64,000 nt of DNA from Amygdalobacter indicium. GTDB lineage: Bacteria; Bacillota; Clostridia; Saccharofermentanales; Fastidiosipilaceae. A model generated the notes under the pieces. It did not search any database and was not told the origin of the DNA. It saw only the letters and a list, made by a program, of their open reading frames with translations. The DNA is taken from NCBI RefSeq assembly GCF_029101545.1, contig NZ_CP118866.1:496001-560000 (forward strand), in the 5' to 3' direction. Below are positions 56,147-64,000 of the stretch, one piece after another; the stretch's first letter is position 1, and each line of letters starts with the position of its first letter. Made by a program: the position numbers and the translations under genes.

Positions 56147-56875
56147 ATGCAAACAACTATTTTAATTTGTGATGATGATCCGATTGTTCATGAATCATTA
56201 CGTTTGTATTTAACTAAAGAGGGGATGCGTTTGCGCTCAGCTTTTAATGGGGAAGACGGTCTGAACATTGTGAAGAAAGAAAAACCCGATTTAGTATTGG
56301 CGGATGTGATGATGCCGCAGATGACCGGTTTGGAATTGTGCAGAGAAATTCGCAAATTCAGTCAAGTACCTATTATGATGCTGACGGCGCGCGGTGAAGA
56401 AATTGATCGCATTTTAGGCTTGGAATTGGGAGCGGATGATTATATTGTCAAACCTTTCAGTCCCCGCGAGTTGATTGCCCGTATCAAGGCGGTTTTGCGG
56501 CGGACGGAAAATCATAATCAAACTGAGACTGATTCTGACGCTACGGACAACAAAAAGAACAAGTTGATTAATATCGGCAGTTTGCATTTGGATCTTGATC
56601 GATATACGGCCGATTATGCCGGCACACCGATTGAGTTTACGAAAAAAGAATTGGATTTGTTGAGCTTTTTGTGTTTACATCCTAATGAAACTTTTACGCG
56701 TGAGAAATTGTTGGAAAAGGTTTGGGGCTATGAATTCGGCGGTCAAACACGCACAGTAGATACTCATATTAAGCAAATTCGCCGGAAGTTGAGTGAGTTT
56801 AAAGTGCTGTTCAATCTTATGACGGTGCACGGGATCGGTTATCGAATCGATATGGACAAAGAATTGCAACAATAG
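56147..56875 (+). CDS. OmpR-family response regulator
   Basis: Receiver domain with CDDDP, phospho-acceptor Asp in LADVMMPQMTG (near residue 53), MLTARGEE and VKPFSPRE. Winged-helix domain with TFTREKLLEKVWGYEFGG and HGIGYRI at the end. A charged linker (about 128-148) lies between. The product has 242 residues. GGAGG (56136-56140) points to the ATG at 56147 over an in-frame upstream start. It forms a pair with the kinase 56 bases downstream. The signal is unknown; the position after relA recurs in no family I can name. Confidence 0.93.
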   Translation: MQTTILICDDDPIVHESLRLYLTKEGMRLRSAFNGEDGLNIVKKEKPDLVLADVMMPQMTGLELCREIRKFSQVPIMMLTARGEEIDRILGLELGADDYIVKPFSPRELIARIKAVLRRTENHNQTETDSDATDNKKNKLINIGSLHLDLDRYTADYAGTPIEFTKKELDLLSFLCLHPNETFTREKLLEKVWGYEFGGQTRTVDTHIKQIRRKLSEFKVLFNLMTVHGIGYRIDMDKELQQ

Positions 56876-56931
56876 TTAGCTTCCTGTGTTAAAGGGCCGG
56901 CAATTCACACTAAATTTGCGAAGGGGAAAGT

Positions 56932-58923
56932 ATGAAAAAATTAACTATTTTTCAGCAGGTTATGATTCTGATTGTAGTCAGTTTGCTGTTATTTTCCTCT
57001 TTAATCTTCGGCTTTTTTTCCTACGCGACACGATTGCAGTTGCAGAAAAATCAGGTTACGGCGATGTTCACTACAACTAACAGTATAGTTAAGACAGTTA
57101 AAAGTATTTTCAGCTTGAATAATGAAGCGGCGCGCAGTCAGGAAAATTATTTGCGTTCGTTACCGGATGTTATAGCTTCGGATATTTTTATAGTTTACTT
57201 TGATCCGCAACGAGCAGCTAACATTTCTTCCGGTAAAACGGGCAAAATTCATCCGGAAATCAATTATAACGATACAATAAATTATTGCTTACGGGAAAAT
57301 CACGGATACAGTGAATCTGAAATCAGCGAAATTATCTGGAAAATCAAAACGACTGTCAATAATTTACTGGTGAACGGCAGCAATTACAGTTTCGATATCA
57401 ATCTTAATTCTCATAATAAATCCGGGAATGAATATGTCTGTACCGCCAGCAGCTTTAACGTTAATCGCCGCAGTGACAAAACGCATTTACGCGGGGCGGT
57501 ATTTCTTGTTAAATCCAAGACTTTAATTCGCAGCAATTTGTTAGTTTTGAATTTGTCTTTGTTGATAGGTGTTTCACTTACACTTCTTTTAATGATTATA
57601 CCTATTCTTCTGCTTGTTACGCGTTTAATTAAACCTTTAGTTAAAACGCGGGATGTTGCCTTGGCTATGCAAAAAGGCGATTTTACCCAACGGGCGGATG
57701 AAAATGCTCCGGCTGAAATAGGCGACTTAGCCAAAAGTGTCAATAAATTATCGTACAATCTGAATTTAACGCTCAGCTCTTTACACTTTGAAAAGAATCG
57801 TTTGCAGCAACTGCTGAATAATCTGGCGGAGGGTGTGCTGGCCTACGATGCTTCTTTGCTGTTAACGCATCAGAATCAGGCGATGTTGACCCTGTTTAAG
57901 CCGTATCTGCTTGAAGAACATAGATGGCCCGATAAGGGTCGGGCGGTTAACTGGCCGCAAGCTTTATCCTTGGAAAAAGAATTCAAGCAGGCTTTGTTGA
58001 CCGGGGAAGCTGCTTCTTATAAACGCAGTTACGGTAAAATGATTGTCGCTATTGATATTTACGCTTTGAGCAACGAATTTAATAATATTGTCGGTGTTTT
58101 GGCGAGCTTCCGTGATATTACGGAGCAGGAAGAAAGAGAACAGACGCAAAAAGATTATGTTGCCAACGTTTCGCACGAATTAAGGACACCTTTAACGGCG
58201 ATCAGAGCTTTAATTGAACCTTTGTGTGACGGGATAGTTGATAATGAAGAGGACAAATTACGCTATTATCATATTATTTTGGATGAAACGATGCGTTTGT
58301 CGCGCTTAATTAATCAGATTTTAACTCTCAGCCGTTTACAGGCGAAAAAAGAGAAAATTGCCTTGGAGGATTTCAGTGCAGCTGAACTTTTATTGACTGT
58401 TAAAAGCAAAATGTTACAGTTGGCTAAGGAAAAAGACATTGAATTACAGATACCGGAATTACCTGATTATCAGCCTGAGGCGGCAGATAAAGAGCAGGAA
58501 CTTTACAATCCGGATGAATTGAAGGATTTCGATTTGCATAATTATTTGAATCATGATGTTCTTATTCAGGCTAATTTTGATTACTTGGAACAATTATTAA
58601 TTATTTTACTGGATAATGCCATGAAGCATACGCCGGCCGGAGGTAAGGTGCAAATTGTTGTCAGTCGGGGAACGGGATGCATTGTTATATCTGTCGTTGA
58701 CAATGGCGAAGGTATTGCAGCCGATCAACAGAAATATGTCTTTGAACGTTTTTACAAAATAGATTCATCCCGGGAACAAACGCGCGGCAACGGTTTAGGT
58801 TTGTCAATTGCCAAACAGATAGTGGAAAGTTTGGGCGGTAAAATTTGGTTGACAAGTCGTTTGCATCGCGGAAGTTGTTTCAGTTTCAGTGTGAAAGAGG
58901 GAGCAGAGGAAAGTGCAGAATAA
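56932..58923 (+). CDS. Membrane sensor histidine kinase (PhoR/VicK type)
   Basis: The 663-residue product has a membrane segment near 10-30, an extracytoplasmic part (about 31-200), a second membrane segment (about 205-232), HAMP (about 233-285), PAS-like region (about 290-390), HisKA with YVANVSHELRTPLTAIRAL by its core VSHELRTPLT, and an HATPase with NAMKHTPAGG, DNGEGI, RGNGLGLSIA. Between HisKA and the N box there is an acidic insert of ~35 residues (PEAADKEQELYNPDELKD). Its partner is the response regulator just before it. The stop overlaps the next gene by 11 bases. Confidence 0.93.
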   Translation: MKKLTIFQQVMILIVVSLLLFSSLIFGFFSYATRLQLQKNQVTAMFTTTNSIVKTVKSIFSLNNEAARSQENYLRSLPDVIASDIFIVYFDPQRAANISSGKTGKIHPEINYNDTINYCLRENHGYSESEISEIIWKIKTTVNNLLVNGSNYSFDINLNSHNKSGNEYVCTASSFNVNRRSDKTHLRGAVFLVKSKTLIRSNLLVLNLSLLIGVSLTLLLMIIPILLLVTRLIKPLVKTRDVALAMQKGDFTQRADENAPAEIGDLAKSVNKLSYNLNLTLSSLHFEKNRLQQLLNNLAEGVLAYDASLLLTHQNQAMLTLFKPYLLEEHRWPDKGRAVNWPQALSLEKEFKQALLTGEAASYKRSYGKMIVAIDIYALSNEFNNIVGVLASFRDITEQEEREQTQKDYVANVSHELRTPLTAIRALIEPLCDGIVDNEEDKLRYYHIILDETMRLSRLINQILTLSRLQAKKEKIALEDFSAAELLLTVKSKMLQLAKEKDIELQIPELPDYQPEAADKEQELYNPDELKDFDLHNYLNHDVLIQANFDYLEQLLIILLDNAMKHTPAGGKVQIVVSRGTGCIVISVVDNGEGIAADQQKYVFERFYKIDSSREQTRGNGLGLSIAKQIVESLGGKIWLTSRLHRGSCFSFSVKEGAEESAE

Positions 58924-59782
58924 TAAAAGAGATAGAAAAGCGCAAGAATTAATTCGGACTTTAACGCAGGAAAATCGGGAAAAGCATCCGGGACAAGCTG
59001 TCAAACGGCCGAAAATTAGCGGTGATACTAATTATGTGGCTGTTGATCCTGCCGGTGAAAGGGTAAATAAATTGCTGGCCCGTTTAGGTATCTGTTCCCG
59101 GCGGGAAGCTGATGCTTATATTGCCGAAGGTCGCTTGACTCTTAACAGTCAGCCTGTTGCTTTAGGAACTAAAGTTACGAGCAGCGACGATTTAAAACTT
59201 GACGGTCAGCCGATTAAATTTAAGCAGCAAACGGCTGTTTATTTAGCTTTGAACAAGCCCTGCGGTATTGTTTGTACGACTGATTTACGAGAAAAGAATA
59301 ATATTGTCAGTTATCTGGGACTGTCGCAGAGAATTTTTCCGATAGGTCGCTTGGATAAGGATTCTTCCGGTTTGATTTTACTTACTAATGACGGCGCGAT
59401 TGTCAATGAAATCTTACGTGAACGTTATAATCACAGTAAGGAATACGAAGTTACCGTGGATCGACCGTATGATGCTCATTTTGTCGAACAAATGCAAAAG
59501 GGAGTGAAAATTCTGGGGCAAATAACCAAGCCTTGTCATTTGCGGCGTTTAACTCCGACTTCCTTCCGTTTAACTTTAACTCAGGGACTTAATCGGCAAA
59601 TAAGACGGATGTGTCAGGCCTTAGGGTATAATGTGGTCCGTTTACAGCGGATCAGAATAATGCAAATTACTTTGGGTAATTTGGCTATCGGTGAATATCG
59701 TTATTTGACGGATAAGGAAATTGCAGTCTTACAGGCGGATTTAAGTCATAATCGGACAGTTACGTCGACGTCGCAGGAATAA
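58913..59782 (+). CDS. 23S rRNA pseudouridine synthase, RsuA/RluB/RluF family (RluF-like)
   Basis: An N-terminal S4 domain (ERVNKLLARLGICSRREADAYI, about 50-75) precedes the catalytic domain with the Asp in GRLDKDSSGLILLTNDG. The motif LNRQIRRMCQALGYNVVRLQRIRIM is closer to RluF (U2604) than to RluB or RsuA, but the target is a guess. The product has 289 residues, with a basic ~45-residue extension before S4. GTG start at 58913, 9 bases after GAGGGAG, inside the end of the kinase gene. Confidence 0.9.
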   Translation: MQNNKRDRKAQELIRTLTQENREKHPGQAVKRPKISGDTNYVAVDPAGERVNKLLARLGICSRREADAYIAEGRLTLNSQPVALGTKVTSSDDLKLDGQPIKFKQQTAVYLALNKPCGIVCTTDLREKNNIVSYLGLSQRIFPIGRLDKDSSGLILLTNDGAIVNEILRERYNHSKEYEVTVDRPYDAHFVEQMQKGVKILGQITKPCHLRRLTPTSFRLTLTQGLNRQIRRMCQALGYNVVRLQRIRIMQITLGNLAIGEYRYLTDKEIAVLQADLSHNRTVTSTSQE

Positions 59783-59785
59783 AGT

Positions 59786-60622
59786 ATGCCGGATTTAGCG
59801 AAAGTTACAGAAAAAATTATTAACGAGCGGCGGAGCAATAATTTATCGCCCTTGCCTGTTATATATGAAGATAATCATTTGCTGGTTGTCGAGAAATATC
59901 CTTTTATTTTGAGTCAACCTGACGGCAGTAAGAAAACGGATGCTTTGACTTTAGGCAAAGAATATATTCGCTTAGAATCGATTAAAGCCAATCGCCCCAA
60001 AAACGGCGGAATTTATTTAACTCCCTGTCATCGCCTTGATTATACTGTCGGCGGGGTATTGCTGTTAGCTAAAACAGATAAAGCCGCCGGTAGGATGCAG
60101 AAAAACGGCAATGGCGCTTTTATCAGCAAAAAATATGTGGCTGTAAGTGAAAGAAATACACAGGCGTGGGAATTACTGCAGAATAAGTTGGCCGAAGTTA
60201 AAATAGACGAGGATATTTATTATGTGTTAACCGGTTATGCCGCTAAAGATTCTAAGCAAATGAAAGCTGTTGTCCGCTTAAATGAGGCTCAAGGTTATAA
60301 GCCGGTATCTTTATTACTGCGCTTACTCGTAGATACACCGACAGCTTATATATGGCAAATAATTTTACAAACCGGACGTTTTCACCAAATTCGCGCTCAA
60401 CTTGCGCTGGCGAATTTACCGCTGTTAGGCGATTATAAGTATAATCAACGGGATAAAGGCGAATTTTCCGGTCCTCTGCTGTGGTCGTATCAATTAGAGA
60501 TAAAACATCCGGTAAAACCTGAAACTATGTGCTTTAACAGTTATCCTAAAGAACTTAATTTCGGCAAGTATGCGCAGATTGTTTGTAATGCTTTATGCCC
60601 CGGAAATAGAAGTTGTAAGTGA
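59786..60622 (+). CDS. Pseudouridine synthase, RluA family
   Basis: Catalytic Asp in CHRLDYTVGGVLLLAKTD (family HRLDxxTSG); later TGRFHQIRAQLALANLPLLGDYKY matches the RluA C-terminal motif. The product has 278 residues; no S4 domain is present. The substrate RNA cannot be assigned. Begins 4 bases after the previous pseudouridine synthase gene, so both are made together. Confidence 0.9.
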   Translation: MPDLAKVTEKIINERRSNNLSPLPVIYEDNHLLVVEKYPFILSQPDGSKKTDALTLGKEYIRLESIKANRPKNGGIYLTPCHRLDYTVGGVLLLAKTDKAAGRMQKNGNGAFISKKYVAVSERNTQAWELLQNKLAEVKIDEDIYYVLTGYAAKDSKQMKAVVRLNEAQGYKPVSLLLRLLVDTPTAYIWQIILQTGRFHQIRAQLALANLPLLGDYKYNQRDKGEFSGPLLWSYQLEIKHPVKPETMCFNSYPKELNFGKYAQIVCNALCPGNRSCK

Positions 60623-60649
60623 AATTTATAAAAGGGAAAATTGAGAAAT

Positions 60650-63600
60650 ATGAAAGAATTAATTGCTTCGGAAAACTATGATTTGCTGATTGTCGATGCC
60701 AACAGTTTAATTTATCGCACGCATTATGCCGCTTTGCAAAGTAATTTAACATGGCGGGGACTGCCGGTAGCTGCCACTTACGGCTTTTTCAATATTCTCT
60801 TAAAGACTGTACAGATGTACCCGACCAAGTATTTAGCCCTTTGCTGGGATGTGTCCAAGCAAACTTTCAGAAATGAACTTTTCCCCGAATATAAAGCCGG
60901 CAGAGCGCCGATGCCGGAAGAGCTGAAAGTTCAATTACCTCTGTTGCAAAATGCCTTACATTTGAGCGCTTTTGCTCAACTGGGCTATAAAGGTTATGAG
61001 GCGGATGATTTAATCGGCAGCTTGAGTTTTGCAGCTGCTGAAAAAGGGTGGCGCAGCTTAATCCTTTCAAGTGATAAGGATGATTTGCAATTGATTAATT
61101 CCAATGTTCAAGTTTTGATGCCTAAAGGCGGCGGCATTTATGAATTGTGGGATGAGGAGAAGTTACGCAGCGATTTCGGAGTAGACGGTAACGGTTGGTT
61201 GCAGATGAAAGCTTTAATGGGTGACAAATCCGATAATATTCCGGGAGTCAGTGGTATAGGTGTGAAAACAGCCGCCAAATTAATTGCCAAATATCAAACA
61301 CTGGATAATTTGTTGGCACATTTGGACGAATTATCCGGTAAGCAAAAACAAAACATTGCAGAATCCGGCGCACAGTTGAATTTAGCTTTAAAACTTAGCT
61401 GTATTCGTTGCGATCTGGAGCTGTTCAATGAATGGGAAGAATTACTTAATCCCGGAATTAAGCAAAAGGAATTAGCGGAAATTTGTCAGCTTCTCCAATT
61501 TAATTCTTTGATTTCGCGTTACAATTTGCCGGTGCCGGCTGCAAAAATAGCTGTCGGACAATTAACCGATCCCGATTTTTTAGAAAACAAGCCGAATGAG
61601 GCTGTATGGCGCAGAAAAAGCGATAGTTGTGCGGATGTTAAAACAGAAGTCGAGGAAGCGGAGAGTTATGCTTCTGATTTAGACAAAGCCGATTCCCGTA
61701 CCAGGCTGTTATTGGATTTTTTAACTTTAAATTATCGTTCGATCTTAACATATAATACGGGAGAAAGAACATTTATCCGTAATTTACTGCAGAAAATTCA
61801 AAACAAAGCGGCAAATTTGCCGTATTACAGTTTAGCTATGCCGTCGGTGCAGGAACGTAGAATTATTAAAACCGAATTGGAGACGGATACTGCCAACGAA
61901 GCGGCAAGTAAGGGCGCATGGATATATTTACCGTATTTGTGCGTAACAGAAGATACATTCTGTGTTGATTCCGATGTCAGACAGGGAATTTTGTGGAACA
62001 GCTCTCAACCGAATATTTATTACCAATTGTCGGCGGAAGCCTTGAGAGAATTTTTACTGAATTTGCAACACAAGCAACTGTCTTTCTGCGAACGGGAAGG
62101 TCAGGTATTCGAAGTACCCGGATTTTATACATTTTCATTGAAAGAGTTGCTTAAGTCCCTGAATTTATTTGAATTCAGAGCTGCTTTTCAAATAGATTGT
62201 GAAAACATTACAGAACAGGCATTAATGACCAAAAAAACCGAGAAGCGGGAATCTGACTTGGCGCTTCGAAAAGTCATAGCCGGTTCAGCCTGGGCGGATT
62301 TAGATTTACAGGCTTATGCTCTGGGTGTTCTGCAAACTGATTTATGGGCGGAATATCGCTGCCGGCATGAGCAACTTGAAGATGAAACGTATAAATTGGG
62401 GCAATTTTTGCAAGACTGTGTTTATTACCTCGATTTGTCTCTGTTGCAAATAATGTTGACAGATACTGCCGTTTTAGTTCATCGCATTGAACAACCTTTA
62501 GTTATAGTTTTGGCCGAGATGGAAAAAACAGGTATTAAATTGGATCAGGATGAATTGCAGAAGGCTGAAGATGCTTATTTATTGGAGATGGAGAAGGCGG
62601 AAAGGCAATTACTTTTTGCCGCCGGTAGAGAAATCAACTTAAATTCACCGGAGCAGGTGAGTAAATTGTTGTTTGAAGATCTGGCGATCAGCGCGCCGAC
62701 AGATAAATTGAATAAATCCGGCTTTGTTTCAACCAAGAATGAATATTTACAGGAGTTGGCACCGTTTAATCCTGCGGTACGTGAATTACTCAATTACAGA
62801 AAATATCGGAAACTTCTTGATTTTGCCGTCGGCTTGGAGCAGTCGGTACAACAAGATTCAAGGCGGATTACGACCGAATTTCAACAGATGAAAACGGCAA
62901 CGGGCCGCTTATCTTCACAGAATCCTAATTTACAGAATATTCCGGTTCGCTCGAACGTTAAAATAAGTTTGCGCTCAGCTTTTGTCGCCGATGAAAATGA
63001 TTTATTGTTGGATATAGATTATTCGCAGATTGAGTTAAGAATTATGGCAGCCTTGGCTAATGATGAACATATGTTGCAAGCTTTTCAACAAGGTAAAGAT
63101 GTTCACGCTGAAGTAGCAGCCCATATATTTCAGGAAGATCTTACGGCGGTAACGCCGGAGCAACGGACTAAAGCTAAGGCAATTAACTTCAGTCTTATCT
63201 ACGGTGCTACAACTTTCGGCACGGCGAAGCGGCTGGGAATCAGTTTGGCGGAAGCTAAGGCCTATTTACAAGGATATTTTACAAAATATGCCGCGATCAA
63301 AGAATATATGAAAAAGCTGGTAACAACAGCACAGGCCAATGATTATATCCTGACTGCTTTCGGTCGTCGCCGCTATTTAGGCAAACAACCGGCGCATCAA
63401 GTCGTTACCGGGGAATTAAGCTTATATTTGACTGATTTGAGTAAATTACGGGAAAATCCGCCTGTAAGACAAAAGCCTTCTGCCAAAACATCAGCTGCCG
63501 ATAATCGTATTATTATTAATACGCCTATACAGGGGACCGGAGCGGATATTATAAAACTGGCGATGCTTAAGAGTGCTTTGAAGATTCAAAAAGAACAATT

Positions 63601-63772
63601 GCCGGCGAAGTTGCTGCTGCAGGTGCATGATGAATTGTTATTTTCGATCGCCGGGAAGACAGCCGATAAAACAGCTGAGCAACTTCTGAAGTGTATGGAA
63701 AATATTACAAATATAGGCGTTGATTTGCAGGCGGCGCTGCATGTCGGGAACAATTGGGCAGATGTACATTAG
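60650..63772 (+). CDS. polA: DNA polymerase I
   Basis: Repair and Okazaki-fragment polymerase. 5'-nuclease domain (to ~290) with DANSLIYR, EADDLIGSL and GDKSDNIPGVSGIGVKTA. The 3'-5' exonuclease region (~330-600) shows no DxE or YxxxD motifs, so proofreading is probably lost, as in Bacillus and Taq. Polymerase motifs: A LDIDYSQIELRIMA, B TKAKAINFSLIYG, C QVHDELLF. The product has 1040 residues, longer than the usual ~880: inserts lie around residues 310-480, and one of ~30 residues (~915-945) sits between GRRRYLG and NTPIQGTGADI. TTG 60641 is an alternative start. coaE follows closely. Confidence 0.95.
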   Translation: MKELIASENYDLLIVDANSLIYRTHYAALQSNLTWRGLPVAATYGFFNILLKTVQMYPTKYLALCWDVSKQTFRNELFPEYKAGRAPMPEELKVQLPLLQNALHLSAFAQLGYKGYEADDLIGSLSFAAAEKGWRSLILSSDKDDLQLINSNVQVLMPKGGGIYELWDEEKLRSDFGVDGNGWLQMKALMGDKSDNIPGVSGIGVKTAAKLIAKYQTLDNLLAHLDELSGKQKQNIAESGAQLNLALKLSCIRCDLELFNEWEELLNPGIKQKELAEICQLLQFNSLISRYNLPVPAAKIAVGQLTDPDFLENKPNEAVWRRKSDSCADVKTEVEEAESYASDLDKADSRTRLLLDFLTLNYRSILTYNTGERTFIRNLLQKIQNKAANLPYYSLAMPSVQERRIIKTELETDTANEAASKGAWIYLPYLCVTEDTFCVDSDVRQGILWNSSQPNIYYQLSAEALREFLLNLQHKQLSFCEREGQVFEVPGFYTFSLKELLKSLNLFEFRAAFQIDCENITEQALMTKKTEKRESDLALRKVIAGSAWADLDLQAYALGVLQTDLWAEYRCRHEQLEDETYKLGQFLQDCVYYLDLSLLQIMLTDTAVLVHRIEQPLVIVLAEMEKTGIKLDQDELQKAEDAYLLEMEKAERQLLFAAGREINLNSPEQVSKLLFEDLAISAPTDKLNKSGFVSTKNEYLQELAPFNPAVRELLNYRKYRKLLDFAVGLEQSVQQDSRRITTEFQQMKTATGRLSSQNPNLQNIPVRSNVKISLRSAFVADENDLLLDIDYSQIELRIMAALANDEHMLQAFQQGKDVHAEVAAHIFQEDLTAVTPEQRTKAKAINFSLIYGATTFGTAKRLGISLAEAKAYLQGYFTKYAAIKEYMKKLVTTAQANDYILTAFGRRRYLGKQPAHQVVTGELSLYLTDLSKLRENPPVRQKPSAKTSAADNRIIINTPIQGTGADIIKLAMLKSALKIQKEQLPAKLLLQVHDELLFSIAGKTADKTAEQLLKCMENITNIGVDLQAALHVGNNWADVH

Positions 63773-63786
63773 AGAAGAGGTTATTT

Positions 63787-64000
63787 ATGTTTGTTTTGGG
63801 AATTACAGGTGGAATCGGTTGCGGAAAATCAACTTTAGCCAAAATCTTTCAGGAATATTCCGTGCCGGTTTTAGACGCTGACAGAATTTCGCATGAAGTT
63901 ACACAGGCAGGTTCACCGGTGTTAACGGAATTAAGGAATATTCTACCTGAAAATTGTTTTCAGGCCGATGGTAGTTTAGCTGCAGAAGAAACGGCACGAC
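63787..64000 (+). CDS. coaE: Dephospho-CoA kinase, N-terminal part (3' end outside window)
   Basis: Last step of coenzyme A synthesis: phosphorylates dephospho-CoA at the 3'-OH. P-loop GITGGIGCGKST at residues 5-16 and VLDADRISHEV, with the conserved Asp pair. It runs off the right edge after 71 codons. GAAGAGG precedes the ATG. The polA-coaE pairing is common in Firmicutes and Actinobacteria (usually with mutM between). Confidence 0.96.
   Translation, partial: MFVLGITGGIGCGKSTLAKIFQEYSVPVLDADRISHEVTQAGSPVLTELRNILPENCFQADGSLAAEETAR

Overview
The window is 64 kb of chromosomal DNA from a low-to-moderate GC Gram-positive anaerobe, most likely a member of the Clostridia. Supporting signs are strong AGGAGG ribosome binding sites, a sufCDSUB iron-sulfur operon, a SufU scaffold, a fused SecDF, long-form HPF, OmpR/PhoR two-component pairs of the WalRK type and a one-tRNA rRNA operon. 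The gene style and 16S sequence are compatible with the Oscillospirales (Mageeibacillus/Fastidiosipila-like lineages), but the species is a guess. No CRISPR array, prophage, transposase or IS element was seen.

Layout. 1-1.2 kb: 3' end of a tandem-type nitroreductase, a tRNA-Pro, and a small membrane zinc-ribbon gene. 1.5-5.4 kb: glycogen operon glgC-glgD-glgA. 5.4-8.8 kb: AI-2E family membrane protein, a GAPDH that resembles kinetoplastid glycosomal GAPDH, and hpf. 8.9-15.5 kb: pcrA (apparently leaderless), an HD 5'-nucleotidase, a GtrA-type membrane protein, a threonine-synthase-like protein that has lost its PLP-binding residues, and tcdA on the opposite strand. 15.6-18.3 kb: gyrA. 18.4-19.9 kb: an AT-rich insert with a 33-codon peptide gene and an MFS exporter. 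20.0-25.4 kb: suf operon (minus strand). 25.6-30.7 kb: an AraC-type regulator with two DNA-binding domains, divergent from arcB-arcC-AGCS transporter. 30.8-31.6 kb: alpha/beta hydrolase. 31.9-37.0 kb: 16S-tRNA-Ile-23S-5S. 37.1-40.9 kb: walRK-like pair, murA, rlmH. 41.0-45.6 kb: str operon rpsL-rpsG-fusA-tuf. 45.6-48.9 kb: lon and an IMPACT/YigZ gene. 48.9-64 kb: secDF, recJ, relA, a second OmpR/PhoR pair, two pseudouridine synthases, polA and the start of coaE.

How it fits together. Most of the window is housekeeping: translation (rRNA, str operon, HPF, RlmH, pseudouridine synthases), DNA maintenance (PcrA, GyrA, RecJ, PolA), secretion, Fe-S assembly and envelope synthesis. Metabolic colour comes from glycogen storage, glycolysis and a citrulline-to-ATP module (ornithine carbamoyltransferase plus carbamate kinase plus a sodium/amino acid symporter) with no arginine deiminase beside it.

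The least ordinary items are the threonine-synthase-like pseudoenzyme, the peptide/MFS pair, the double-HTH AraC regulator, a predicted three-way junction RNA between rpsL and rpsG, the leaderless pcrA promoter and the glycosomal-type GAPDH.
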